DNA of 64,000 bases. Origin: Saccharibacillus kuerlensis DSM 22868. GTDB lineage: Bacteria; Bacillota; Bacilli; Paenibacillales; Paenibacillaceae. This document shows positions 47,805 to 56,650 of the stretch, one piece after another (positions within the stretch are counted from its first letter, which is position 1; the number at the start of each line of letters is the position of its first letter). The stretch is from assembly GCF_000378145.1 (NCBI RefSeq), contig NZ_KB899295.1, forward strand, positions 1 to 64,000, given 5' to 3'. The position numbers and the translations under genes were made by a program. The notes under the pieces were generated by a model, which had not been told where the DNA came from, ran no database searches, and worked only from the letters and a program-made list of their open reading frames with translations.

Positions 47805-49937
47805 ATGGGAAGACGGGTACCTTATATTGAACAAATGCATCAATCAGAATGCGGAATTTGCTGCGTGGCCATGATATCGGCGTATTATCGAAAAGAAGTT
47901 TCTTTATACGATTTACGCGAACGATTGGATGTCGGAAGAGACGGAACAACGTTGTTGCAATTAAAAAAGGCATCAGAAACACTGGGATTTGAGGTTAAAG
48001 CTTATCGGATTGAGCATATGGACCAATTGAGAGAGCTTTCTTTGCCCGCAATTTTGCATTGGAACCATTCGCATTTTGTCGTTTTGGAAAAGGTGAAGAA
48101 AAATTCAGTTTGTATTGTCGATCCGCGATTCGGTCGAATCCAATTGTCATTGAAAAAATTTAGTGAAAATTTTAGCGGTACCACAATGACTATGTTTCCA
48201 ACGGAAAAAGTCATCCCTGAAAGAACAAGCAATGTTTGGTTGTTTTTTTTGAATTATATCAAGCCGCTCAAACGGATATTCTTTTATATTTTTTTGATTA
48301 CGATCATTTTGCAAATCCTAGTCGTAGCCATGCCTTTAATGATGCAGCAGATTATCGACCGTATTGTAACTCCGCAGCATGCAAATTTACCCGCGACAGT
48401 TTTAATATCAATCACCGGATTTTTAATGATATATATAACGGTCACTTTTATACGTAGTCGCGTTCTGGTGAAGTTGAATAATGCGCTGGATTACTCTATG
48501 CAAACTCACTTTTTCTCGCACCTATTGAAATTGCCTTTTTCGTTCTTTTTGTTGCGGTCGTACGGAGACCTAATTTTTCGAATGAACAGTTTGGTTACCG
48601 TTCGAAATCAGATTTCAGACGTATTAATTAGAGGTATATTAGACGGAATTATGCTGTTTGTATTGTCAGGTTATATGTTATTTGTATCTCCGACGCTCGC
48701 AACCATCGTATTATTGCTAGTTAGCTTAAATATTTTCCTTATTTTATTTACCAAAAGATTTATAGCGGAAATTAATCAGCAGCAGGTAGTGACTATGACG
48801 GAAGTACAATCTGCAAATACCGAGATGCTGTATGGGATGGTGGGCGTAAAAACAGCTGGCATAGAAACACAGGTCTACTTGCAATGGCGAGAGAAATTTA
48901 ACCGATTGCTTCAGATCTATCGGCGCAAAGAAAACTTGAACAGTTATATTACGTCAGTCGGCAGTGGCCTCCAATTTATGTCACCTCTTGTCGTCTTGAC
49001 TATCGGCATGTTGATGATGACAAATGGGTATGGGGCTATGACGCTTGGCACAGTGGTCTCGTTCCAAGCTATTGCAACGCTATTTTTCGTTACGTCGTCG
49101 AGCTGTGTGAACGGAATTAATTCATACATTCTTACAACTTCTGTATTAAAAAGGGTATACGATGTTTTAGAAGCGCCAACCGAGAAAAATAATGGAAGAT
49201 TGCAGGTGAAAATCCGCGGAGAAATTAATTTGTCGAATGTTAGCTTTTCTTATACACGGTTTAGCCCGAAAGTAATCGACGGCGTTTCACTGCATATTCG
49301 ACCCGGACAAAAAATTGCTGTTATCGGGCAGTCGGGTTCTGGTAAGACGACCTTGGCTCATTTGATCGTAGGTTTGTTTGAACCGACTTCAGGGGAAGTG
49401 CGATACGATGGTCATGAAGCTTCTGAGTTGGATATGCCATATATACGCAAACAGATGGGTATCGTACCGCAGGATATCACGTTGTTCAACCGCAGCATTT
49501 ACGATAATATTGTTCTTCATAAAGAAGACGTAACGGCGGAGCAAGTCGTGGAAGCTGCAAAAGCAGCAAATATCCATGAGGAAATTATGGCGATGCCTAT
49601 GCAATATCAAACGATGATCGCTGAAATGGGAAGAAACATTTCAGGCGGTCAAAGGCAGAGGATTGCACTGGCCAAGGCTTTGCTCAATCATCCTACCGTA
49701 CTTGTAATGGATGAAGCTACAAGCGCCTTGGATTATATAAGTGAAGAGAAGGTAGATACTTATTTGTCACGTATTAACTGTACACGAATTGTAATTGCCC
49801 ATCGCCTGACGACAGTGATGAACAGCGACAAGATTATTGTTTTGGAAAACGGGAAAATTCGTGATGTCGGAAGCCACCCTCAATTATTGCAAAGCTCCAG
49901 CTATTATCGGCATTACTATAAAGAACTGAGTTCATAA
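47805..49937 (+). CDS. lanT: Lanthipeptide ABC transporter with C39 leader peptidase (LanT)
   Basis: A 710-residue exporter that removes double-glycine leaders while translocating the peptide. The N-terminal C39 peptidase has Cys16 in MHQSECGICC, His in NHSHFVVL and Asp in IVDPRFG. A six-helix membrane domain spans about 150-440. The nucleotide-binding domain carries Walker A GQSGSGKTT, signature NISGGQRQRIALA, Walker B VLVMDEATSAL and the H-loop IVIAHRLTT. Its gene is 31 bases behind lanM with AAGGGAGAG as ribosome binding site. It matches the GG leader of the precursor. Confidence 0.93.
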   Translation: MGRRVPYIEQMHQSECGICCVAMISAYYRKEVSLYDLRERLDVGRDGTTLLQLKKASETLGFEVKAYRIEHMDQLRELSLPAILHWNHSHFVVLEKVKKNSVCIVDPRFGRIQLSLKKFSENFSGTTMTMFPTEKVIPERTSNVWLFFLNYIKPLKRIFFYIFLITIILQILVVAMPLMMQQIIDRIVTPQHANLPATVLISITGFLMIYITVTFIRSRVLVKLNNALDYSMQTHFFSHLLKLPFSFFLLRSYGDLIFRMNSLVTVRNQISDVLIRGILDGIMLFVLSGYMLFVSPTLATIVLLLVSLNIFLILFTKRFIAEINQQQVVTMTEVQSANTEMLYGMVGVKTAGIETQVYLQWREKFNRLLQIYRRKENLNSYITSVGSGLQFMSPLVVLTIGMLMMTNGYGAMTLGTVVSFQAIATLFFVTSSSCVNGINSYILTTSVLKRVYDVLEAPTEKNNGRLQVKIRGEINLSNVSFSYTRFSPKVIDGVSLHIRPGQKIAVIGQSGSGKTTLAHLIVGLFEPTSGEVRYDGHEASELDMPYIRKQMGIVPQDITLFNRSIYDNIVLHKEDVTAEQVVEAAKAANIHEEIMAMPMQYQTMIAEMGRNISGGQRQRIALAKALLNHPTVLVMDEATSALDYISEEKVDTYLSRINCTRIVIAHRLTTVMNSDKIIVLENGKIRDVGSHPQLLQSSSYYRHYYKELSS

Positions 49938-50000
49938 ATTCTATGGAGACCATACTTTATTGAGAAAGCCAATAAAAGTGGTTGTAGAGGAGGAAGCGAC

Positions 50001-50951
50001 TTGAACACGATATTGTCGGTGCAGCATTTGACCAAAAAAATCAAAGGCAAAACTATCGTAAACGATGTGTCTTTCGACGTTTTGGCTGGAGAGATCGTTG
50101 GACTGCTCGGCGCAAATGGCGCAGGTAAAACGACCACTATGAAGATGATTGTGGGATTGAGCAAAATCAGTTCCGGAGATGTCAAGATTGCTGGACGCAG
50201 TATGAAAACTGAGTTTTCCAAAGCTCTTGACGATCTTGGTGCAGTGATCGAAGCGCCTGCTTTTTACCCTTACCTGAGTGGGTATGAGAACTTGCGTCAA
50301 TATCAGCGTTTGCACAAAAAAGCATCTAAAGATTGGTTGTTGGAAGTCGCGAGTCTCGTCGGGATCGACCATGCATTGAAGCAGCGGGTAGGTACTTATT
50401 CGCTTGGGATGAAACAGCGTTTGGGAATTGCGCAGGCACTGCTCAAAAAGCCAAAGCTGCTTGTGCTGGATGAACCGATGAACGGCCTGGATCCTGCAGG
50501 CGTGCGAGAAACACGAACGTATCTGAACCAGATTGCGGACGAGCTAGGAGTATCGGTCGTAATCTCCAGTCATCAACTGGCTGAGATTGAGCAAATGGCC
50601 GGCCGTGTGATCGTGATCCAGCAGGGGTGTCTAATAGCCGAGCAGCAAATTGGAGACGAGGCAGGCAGCAGTGTTCTTCAGCTCACGCTTCATGTCAATG
50701 ACGCTGAACGAGCTGGAAAGGCCTTAACTGAATTTTCAGGAGGCATTCATCGTTCTTTGAAGAGCAAGCAGGCAGAACAACTGCCTGGCGGATTGTATGC
50801 AATTGCTATTACGCTTGAAGAAGAACAGGTTCCGAAGCTGATTCGATCTTTATGCGAAGCCGGAGTAGATATTCATCGAGTGCTTCCCGCCCATACGAGT
50901 CTGGAAGACAAATTTTTGGAATGGACAACTAAACGTGGTGAGGTGAGTTGA
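50001..50951 (+). CDS. ABC transporter ATP-binding protein (LanF/BcrA-like)
   Basis: A 316-residue ATPase with Walker A LLGANGAGKTTTMKM, signature YSLGMKQRLGIA and Walker B LLVLDEPMNGLDPAG. The C-terminal extension (about 225-316) is typical of the BcrA/LanF group that protects producers from peptide antibiotics. The start is TTG 50001 after GAGGAGG. It lies 63 bases after lanT and is coupled to the permease gene. Its base composition is closer to the chromosome than lanAMT, so it may be a resident gene next to the locus. An immunity role is inferred from position. Confidence 0.82.
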   Translation: MNTILSVQHLTKKIKGKTIVNDVSFDVLAGEIVGLLGANGAGKTTTMKMIVGLSKISSGDVKIAGRSMKTEFSKALDDLGAVIEAPAFYPYLSGYENLRQYQRLHKKASKDWLLEVASLVGIDHALKQRVGTYSLGMKQRLGIAQALLKKPKLLVLDEPMNGLDPAGVRETRTYLNQIADELGVSVVISSHQLAEIEQMAGRVIVIQQGCLIAEQQIGDEAGSSVLQLTLHVNDAERAGKALTEFSGGIHRSLKSKQAEQLPGGLYAIAITLEEEQVPKLIRSLCEAGVDIHRVLPAHTSLEDKFLEWTTKRGEVS

Positions 50952-50952
50952 A

Positions 50953-51690
50953 TTGATATGGAATGAATGGCTGAAGATTGTGAATAAAAAATTCTTTGTG
51001 TTATCGTTGATTGGTCTTACAGGCGCAGCACTTGTGTTGTCAGGGTCATATTCTCAGGGGGCTGCGATCGACATCACCAGATTTCAAATGATGGATGGAA
51101 TGATTGGAGCCCTGGGCATGCTGGTTGTCGTCCCTTGGGCGATTGTCGTTTCCCCATCCATTTGGACGGATGAGTATCAATATGGAACCTTAAAACAGCT
51201 GTTTTTACATAGTTCCTCACGTTCAAAACTGTATGCCGGCAAAGCGGCTGCGATGGTGCTGCTTATTATCACTGGTGTTTGCTGCGTAGCTTTTGCCGCC
51301 CTGCTTTCGTTTTTAGTGATGGGGGGCCCTGACATGTCGTGGGGAAAACCGTCGGTGGCTGTATATTCGTCAGCGGCGCTTATGTGGCAGTGTTTTCTTT
51401 ATGCAGGTCTTGCCTCTTTGATCGGCGTTTGGACGAGATCGGCAGCAATTGGAGTCGGAGGCGGTCTCGTGCTCTATTTTATGCAGTTGATCTTTGGCGG
51501 CAGTCTCGTTTCGGTCTCTTGGACTCACCTTTTATTCATTCATCACGATGATTTAAGTCTGTATTGGCGTGACCCGCAATACGCAGTGCAAATGCCCGGC
51601 GTGACCGGGTCCCTGGTCGTGGATGCCGTTTATATGCTGCTGTTCTTCGCGATCGGGCTGTGGTTATTCGCCAAAGAAAGGTCGGATTAG
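50953..51690 (+). CDS. ABC-2 type permease (LanE-like)
   Basis: A 245-residue membrane protein with six hydrophobic segments. Features include NEWLKIVNKKFFVLSLIG at the N-terminus, WTDEYQYGTLKQLFLHSSSRSKLYAGK (the conserved ABC-2 cytoplasmic loop, quoted in part by family) and a final LLFFAIGLWLFAKER. It begins one base after the ATPase stop, with its ribosome binding site AGGTGAG inside the ATPase gene, so the two are translated together. Only one permease is present, where LanFEG systems have two; it may act as a homodimer. Confidence 0.8.
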   Translation: MIWNEWLKIVNKKFFVLSLIGLTGAALVLSGSYSQGAAIDITRFQMMDGMIGALGMLVVVPWAIVVSPSIWTDEYQYGTLKQLFLHSSSRSKLYAGKAAAMVLLIITGVCCVAFAALLSFLVMGGPDMSWGKPSVAVYSSAALMWQCFLYAGLASLIGVWTRSAAIGVGGGLVLYFMQLIFGGSLVSVSWTHLLFIHHDDLSLYWRDPQYAVQMPGVTGSLVVDAVYMLLFFAIGLWLFAKERSD

Positions 51691-51788
51691 GGGCTAGATG
51701 CGAAAAGAGCCGGACGCAAGAGAGGAAGGCGGCTGCAGATAAAATTCAGTGCGTTTGCGTACAGACAAGCTCTAAACAAAGGTTAACG

Positions 51789-51818
51789 AAAAAACATCCG
51801 GAAGGATGTTTTTTTTAT
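51789..51818 (+). terminator. Terminator ending the lanthipeptide locus
   Basis: AAAAAACATCC (51789-51799) pairs with GGATGTTTTTT (51804-51814) around a GGAA loop, with further T residues. Confidence 0.9.
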
Positions 51819-51958
51819 TTTCATAGAATTGTCCTTTATGGCATCAACTTTGCCTACGTTCCCCGTATCCCCTATAATAAAAACTTGTCCTGCACAGCTT
51901 CATATCCAACTTGTCGTATTCATTTATGCTACATGGATTTAATTGCAAGGAGGAACTC

Positions 51959-53224
51959 ATGAACTTTATCCGTAATCAACTCGAAAATGCAGGCATGACT
52001 GATCCGATGACCTTCTACATCTCGAACGTCATTATGATCCTGTTTATCGCGCTGCTCTGTATTCTCGCCAATTTGATCACCAAAAAAGTTGTGCTCAACG
52101 CTGTCATTCGGATTGTCAAAAGCAACCGCTACCACTGGGACGATATCATCGTGGAGAAAAGGGTATTCCACAAGCTGTCGCATCTCGTTCCGGCAATCAT
52201 CATTTATTTATTCGCGCCCGTATTTCCGGTCTATCAGTCGCTAATCGAGAAGCTGTCCGCCGCCTATATGATTTTGGCCACGATTGTAGTGCTGAACGCG
52301 TTGATGGATGCTTTCGAAGCCATTTACCGTTCGTTTGAGATCTCCAAGATTCGCCCGATCAAGGGATACATTCAGGTCATGAAGATCGTGCTGTTCATCA
52401 TCGGCGGCATCGTCTTAATCTCTAGTCTGATCGGCCAAAATCCTCTGATCATTCTCAGCGGTCTCGGCGCCCTGTCGGCGGTACTTATGCTCATTTTCAA
52501 AGATTCCATCCTCGGCCTGGTAGCAGGCATACAGCTCTCTTCCAACGATATGGTGCGCGTGGGCGACTGGATTGAAATGCCGAATTACAATGCGGACGGC
52601 GACGTCATCGACATCACGCTCAATACGGTCAAAGTCATGAACTTCGACAAAACAATCACGATGATCCCAAGTTACGCGCTCATTTCGGATTCGTTCCGTA
52701 ATTGGAGAAGCATGCAGCTGTCCGGCGGCAGACGGATCAAACGGAGTATCCGGATCGATACGAGCAGCATTGGTTTTTGTACAGATGAGATGATTGAAGA
52801 GTTCAAGAAAATACATTATCTGTCCGACTACCTCACCAACCGGTTGACCGAGATCGAAGAATATAATTTGAAGCACAATATCAACCGGGAGAGCAGAGTC
52901 AACGGTCGTCAGCTGACGAACGTTGGCGTATTCCGGGAATATATTCGCCAGTATTTGACCCATCATCCCGGCATTCACCAGGACATGACGCTGATCGTGA
53001 GACAGCTGGCGCCGGAAGAAACCGGTCTGCCGCTGGAAATCTATGCGTTCAGCAGCGACACGTCTTGGGTGGCGTACGAATCGCTGCAGGCAGATATTTT
53101 CGACCATATCTTCGCTGTGGCTCCGACGTTCGGACTGCGTATTTTCCAGAATCCGACGGGATATGACATTGCTCGGCTAAAAGAAAGCGCGGCAGCTGCA
53201 GGTGTCGAGGCGGAGAACGTTTGA
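51959..53224 (+). CDS. MscS-family mechanosensitive channel, YbdG-like
   Basis: A 421-residue membrane protein. It has five hydrophobic segments in the first about 190 residues, then the MscS pore/beta domain: NPLIILSGLGALSAVLMLIFKDSILGLVAGIQL (described in overlapping parts), SNDMVRVGDWIEMP and VKVMNFDKTITMIPSYALI. The long C-terminal domain with QLSGGRRIKRSIRID and TGLPLEIYAFS matches the YbdG branch, involved in mild hypo-osmotic response. ATG 51959 follows AAGGAGGA at 6 bases. Confidence 0.88.
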   Translation: MNFIRNQLENAGMTDPMTFYISNVIMILFIALLCILANLITKKVVLNAVIRIVKSNRYHWDDIIVEKRVFHKLSHLVPAIIIYLFAPVFPVYQSLIEKLSAAYMILATIVVLNALMDAFEAIYRSFEISKIRPIKGYIQVMKIVLFIIGGIVLISSLIGQNPLIILSGLGALSAVLMLIFKDSILGLVAGIQLSSNDMVRVGDWIEMPNYNADGDVIDITLNTVKVMNFDKTITMIPSYALISDSFRNWRSMQLSGGRRIKRSIRIDTSSIGFCTDEMIEEFKKIHYLSDYLTNRLTEIEEYNLKHNINRESRVNGRQLTNVGVFREYIRQYLTHHPGIHQDMTLIVRQLAPEETGLPLEIYAFSSDTSWVAYESLQADIFDHIFAVAPTFGLRIFQNPTGYDIARLKESAAAAGVEAENV

Positions 53225-53244
53225 AAGTTTTGGATTGATGAAAA

Positions 53245-53285
53245 GCGGTATCCTGGTCTGTTGACTGCGGATGCCGTTTTTTTTT
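53245..53285 (+). terminator. Terminator after the MscS gene
   Basis: GCGGTATCC (53245-53253) pairs with GGATGCCGT (53269-53277) including G-U pairs, followed by nine T residues. Confidence 0.8.
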
Positions 53286-53344
53286 GCGAATTTTTCAATA
53301 ATCAACCATAATGAATAAAACGGATCGAAGGAGTTTTGCCAATC

Positions 53345-53806
53345 ATGAGTGAGTATTATTCGAACGCCGACGAGGTCAAGATTCAAAAAGCATCTTCAGA
53401 ACAATTCCCAAGGCTGTCACAGCTCTGGCTCGATACGTCGCTCTCCGCACATTCTTTTATCGATTCCGACTACTGGGAAGCGAATCAGCAGGCGATGGAG
53501 ACTCGGCATCTGCCCGGTTCCGAAGTCTATGTCTGTACGGAAAATGGTGAGATCGTCGGGTTTGCCGCGATGAGCGAAAATCATCTGGCCGCACTGTTTG
53601 TCGACGAATTTTGTCAGGGTAGAGGTTACGGTCGTCTGATGCTGGATTACGTGAAAAGGGATCGGGACACCGTCACGCTGAACGTATTTGTGCAAAATGC
53701 GAAGGCCGCCGAGTTTTATCGAAAAAACGGCTTCCAGATCGAACGGGAGCAAACCGACGAAGCGACGAGCGAACGGGAGTATGTGATGGTGTGGAAGCAG
53801 ACGTAA
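53345..53806 (+). CDS. GNAT-family N-acetyltransferase (YjaB-like)
   Basis: A 153-residue acetyltransferase. Seen: IVGFAAMSENHLAALFVDEFCQGRGYGRLMLDYV in pieces, with the acetyl-CoA loop QGRGYGR, and the C-terminal NVFVQNAKAAEFYRKNGFQ. The layout resembles E. coli YjaB. ATG 53345 is preferred, since AAGGAG lies 11 bases upstream and the in-frame TTG at 53336 is too close to it. The substrate is unknown. Confidence 0.85.
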   Translation: MSEYYSNADEVKIQKASSEQFPRLSQLWLDTSLSAHSFIDSDYWEANQQAMETRHLPGSEVYVCTENGEIVGFAAMSENHLAALFVDEFCQGRGYGRLMLDYVKRDRDTVTLNVFVQNAKAAEFYRKNGFQIEREQTDEATSEREYVMVWKQT

Positions 53807-53849
53807 GCCAAAACGAATAAGCATTAAAAGAAGCACGTTGACGCATATA

Positions 53850-54183
53850 GGGCGCTCCTTCGGAACGTCCAACGAGTCGAAAAAGTCTTTTTTGTGAGAA
53901 TCCAATGAGCGGAAGAGGAAATTCAGTGAAGTGCAGGCTTTCGCAGAAAGCCACTTCGGAAGCATATGCTGATCGCGTTCGCCTTTGTGGTGCGAGTTCA
54001 CCCAGAATCAGGATGTGAACTTGCACCGCTAATCGAGAAAATTCCGCTTAAATTTAATTCCTTTTCTCGATTTCAACACGCGACCTAAAGCCTTTCGAAG
54101 AAAGGTACATCGTAAGCATCAGCTAAAGAATTTCTTTCGGAGTTTTCTCGCTTCTCGCGCATATTGGACTTTCTCGACAATCT
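53850..54183. other. Hairpin-dense intergenic block
   Basis: No gene, but at least four perfect or near-perfect hairpins in series: GGCTTTC/GAAAGCC (53936-53952, extended by GAAGT/ACTTC), GGTGCGAGTTCAC/GTGAACTTGCACC (53989-54027, one G-U), ATCGAGAAAA/TTTTCTCGAT (54032-54071) and CCTTTC/GAAAGG (54091-54105). The left edge (GGCGCTCCTTCGGAACGTCC, 53850-53869) is a degraded form of the terminator at the right edge, and GTCGAAAAAGTC near it resembles the inverted GACTTTCTCGAC on the right. A mobile palindromic element or structured RNA is possible. Confidence 0.55.
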
Positions 54184-54207
54184 GACGCTCCTTCGGAGCG
54201 TCTTTTT
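54184..54207 (+). terminator. Terminator at the end of the hairpin block
   Basis: GACGCTCC (54184-54191) pairs perfectly with GGAGCGTC (54195-54202), then TTTTT. Confidence 0.85.
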
Positions 54208-54314
54208 GCTATATATGCAACAAACTTTCTAATCCCTGCAACAAACTGCTCAAAATATAGCCTCTTTGCGATTTTCGCTATACGATAAACTCAAGTTAAA
54301 GAAAGGAGGCCATC

Positions 54315-54758
54315 ATGAAAATCACGTTCGAAGCCGATGCCGTGCTCGACCGCCGAACAGCGAAAGTGCTGACGCATCCCGAGGAACAGGGGCGCTGGCC
54401 GCAAATTCGGGAAGCGATCGAACAGGCGGATGAGAAGATCGGATTGATCAACGCCGCCAACGATCGGGTCGTTCAGGTTCCGCTGGGACAGATCGCCGTG
54501 ATCGAGTCGGAAGACCGCATGTGCGGCGTCACCCTGATCACCGGCGAGCGGTATCTGCTGAACAAGAGGCTCAAAGCCGCCGAAGAAGACTTCCAAGCGC
54601 CTCGTTTTCTCCGGATCAACAACCGCACGATCATCGGCACGGATCATATCCGGGAATTTTCGTCCGCCGCTCATGCCCGTATCGAAGTCATGCTGAATGA
54701 TGGTTCGCAGCATGTGGTCAGCCGCTTTTACATCCAACAATTCAGGAGGGGTTTATGA
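54315..54758 (+). CDS. LytTR-type DNA-binding regulator
   Basis: A 147-residue protein. The C-terminal half has the LytTR layout: IAVIESEDRMCGVTLITGERYLLNKRLKAAEEDF, then RFLRINNRTIIGTDHIREF (in part) and MLNDGSQHVVSRFYIQQFRRGL. There is no receiver domain; the N-terminal 45 residues form a small conserved extension. AAAGGAGG precedes the ATG. The gene overlaps the DUF3021 gene by 4 bases (ATGA), a pairing common in Firmicutes in which the membrane protein is thought to restrain the regulator. Target genes are unknown. Confidence 0.88.
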   Translation: MKITFEADAVLDRRTAKVLTHPEEQGRWPQIREAIEQADEKIGLINAANDRVVQVPLGQIAVIESEDRMCGVTLITGERYLLNKRLKAAEEDFQAPRFLRINNRTIIGTDHIREFSSAAHARIEVMLNDGSQHVVSRFYIQQFRRGL

Positions 54759-55168
54759 TGATCATTCAACTTCGCAATTCGTTTTTCCAGGTGTTCACGA
54801 TGTCGCTGCTGTGGGTCGTTCTGCTGCTTACGCTATTTTTCGGAGATCAGAACATTAATATGGGGTACCTATGGAACGTTGCCGGAATCGCCGTAATCTT
54901 CGCCGCCGTGTTTGGAGTCATGTACAATGCGCTGTGGAATCATTTCACGATGAAGCCGATCTGGAATATCGCGATCTCGTCGGTACTGTCGCTCGCAGGC
55001 ACCATGCTGGCGGTATGGCTGTTTTCGAGAGAGATGTACGATATGATCTTCCCTTATCTGCCGGGCATGATCGTGCTGTCGCTGGTGCTGCACACACTCG
55101 GATTCTATGTCTATGCGAAAATGGACAGCAAAAAGCGGGCAGACGAATTGAATCGAAAAATGCGTTAA
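54755..55168 (+). CDS. DUF3021 membrane protein
   Basis: A 137-residue protein with four hydrophobic segments and a basic C-terminus (KMDSKKRADELNRKMR). Topology and coupling to a LytTR gene fit DUF3021, inferred to act as a membrane partner of the regulator. Start codons are ATG 54755 or 54758; AGGAGG in the end of the LytTR gene serves as ribosome binding site. Confidence 0.85.
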   Translation: MMIIQLRNSFFQVFTMSLLWVVLLLTLFFGDQNINMGYLWNVAGIAVIFAAVFGVMYNALWNHFTMKPIWNIAISSVLSLAGTMLAVWLFSREMYDMIFPYLPGMIVLSLVLHTLGFYVYAKMDSKKRADELNRKMR

Positions 55169-55184
55169 ACTCACCAAACAAAAC

Positions 55185-55230
55185 CGAAAAATCCGCCAAG
55201 CCGACCGACCTCGGCAGGAGCGGTTTTTCG
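55185..55230 (+). terminator. Terminator after the LytTR/DUF3021 pair
   Basis: CGAAAAATCCGC (55185-55196) pairs with GCGGTTTTTCG (55220-55230) with one bulge. Confidence 0.75.
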
Positions 55231-55301
55231 CATTCCTATCTGTTTTTTTATAAAATAAATACATATATCGTCCCATTGTCGGGTTAAAAGGAGGGGTAGC
55301 G

Positions 55302-55520
55302 ATGAGAAGCATCCGGGAGCATATTCCGCAGGATGAAGTGATCGAGCGGGTGACGAAGCAGTTTGCCTGCCGCGTTCTCTGGAGCGAAGGGCGGCCGTGT
55401 CTGGAGTACACCGGAGAAGCGCAGCTGCAGGAAATCGAAGCGTACGTGCGCGGCGAATTGCATTGGGATCTGTACGATGTGTTCTTTACGGCGGTGGAGA
55501 GTCTTCCTGCGGAAGCGTAA
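55302..55520 (+). CDS. Hypothetical protein (72 residues)
   Basis: An acidic soluble protein, beginning MRSIREHIPQDEVIERV, without signal peptide or membrane helix. A strong AGGAGGGG lies 7 bases before the ATG, which makes it a credible gene. No family was recognised. It stands alone between the DUF3021 gene and an aldo-keto reductase gene. Confidence 0.65.
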   Translation: MRSIREHIPQDEVIERVTKQFACRVLWSEGRPCLEYTGEAQLQEIEAYVRGELHWDLYDVFFTAVESLPAEA

Positions 55521-55585
55521 AGGAGCCGGATTTTCGAATGATATTACGGGTAATATAGACGTATAACGAAGGAGGGCTTTTTACT

Positions 55586-56434
55586 ATGCAAACCAATATC
55601 CCAACGATTACACTGAACGACGGACTCGATATTCCCGCTATTGGCCTGGGTACGTATTCGCTGAACGGTTATTCCGGTGCGGAGTCGATCAAGAGCGGCA
55701 TCGAAGTCGGCTATCGCCTGATCGACTCGGCTTTCAACTATGAGAACGAGGGTGCAGTCGGCAGAGCGGTGCGCGAAGCGTCCGTTCCCCGCGAACAGCT
55801 GCGGATCTGCTCCAAGCTGCCGGGCCGCCACCATGCCTACGACAAAGCGCTGCTGACGATCGAAGAGTCGCTGCTGCGCACCGGTCTCGACTATTTTGAT
55901 CTGTACATTATCCACTGGCCGAATCCGAAGCAGGACAAGTATGTAGAAGCGTGGCAGGCGATGATTGAAGCGAAAAAGCGCGGTTATGTGCGTTCCATCG
56001 GCGTCAGCAACTTCCTGCCGGAGCATCTGGACCGCATCGTTAAGGAGACGGGCGCTGCGCCGAGCCTCAACCAGGTGGAGCTGCATCCGTACTTCGAGCA
56101 GACGGTTCAGCGTGAGGCGAACGCCAAGCATGGCACAATCACCGAATCGTGGAGCCCGCTCGGCCGCGGCAAAGGCGACGGCGTACTGGAAGACGAGTCG
56201 GTCAAAGCTATTGCGGCAGAGTACGGCAAAACGCCGACTCAAGTTATTCTGCGCTGGCATACGCAGCTCGGCGCCGTTCCGATTCCGAAAGCCGGTTCGC
56301 GGGAGCACCAGCAGGAGAACCTGAACATCTTCGACTTTGAACTGACTGCCGAGCAGATGCAGACGATCTCGGCATTCAGCAAGGATAACAAGAGATTGTG
56401 GGATCAGGACCCGGCGGAGTACGAAGAGTTCTGA
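55586..56434 (+). CDS. Aldo/keto reductase (AKR5-like)
   Basis: An NADPH-dependent oxidoreductase of 282 residues with a TIM barrel. Seen: IPAIGLGTYSLNG, catalytic Asp/Tyr in RLIDSAFNYENE, catalytic Lys in ICSKLPGRHH, substrate-side His in IIHWPNP, SIGVSNFLPEHLD and NQVELHPYF, and the cofactor segment PIPKAGSREHQQEN. Related to 2,5-diketo-D-gluconate reductases and B. subtilis YtbE-type enzymes; the natural carbonyl substrate cannot be named. GAAGGAGG precedes the ATG. Confidence 0.9.
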   Translation: MQTNIPTITLNDGLDIPAIGLGTYSLNGYSGAESIKSGIEVGYRLIDSAFNYENEGAVGRAVREASVPREQLRICSKLPGRHHAYDKALLTIEESLLRTGLDYFDLYIIHWPNPKQDKYVEAWQAMIEAKKRGYVRSIGVSNFLPEHLDRIVKETGAAPSLNQVELHPYFEQTVQREANAKHGTITESWSPLGRGKGDGVLEDESVKAIAAEYGKTPTQVILRWHTQLGAVPIPKAGSREHQQENLNIFDFELTAEQMQTISAFSKDNKRLWDQDPAEYEEF

Positions 56435-56470
56435 TCAGACCGTTCGTTAAAATCCAAAGTACGGCTCCAG

Positions 56471-56515
56471 ACCGCCCGCTTGAAACCTTTTAAGGCTTCT
56501 GCGGGCGGTTTTTTG
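56471..56515 (+). terminator. Terminator after the aldo-keto reductase gene
   Basis: ACCGCCCGC (56471-56479) pairs with GCGGGCGGT (56501-56509), followed by TTTTT. Confidence 0.85.
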
Positions 56516-56650
56516 TGCAGGGTTTTCCGTCTCTTCATCGTCTATTTAATAACAATTGGGAAGATCGATCGGCTTTTTCGTAACCCTTCTCCATCTGCTC
56601 CGTATAACCGCTTAACGATCTCAACATGACAAAATCCAAGGGGAATGACT

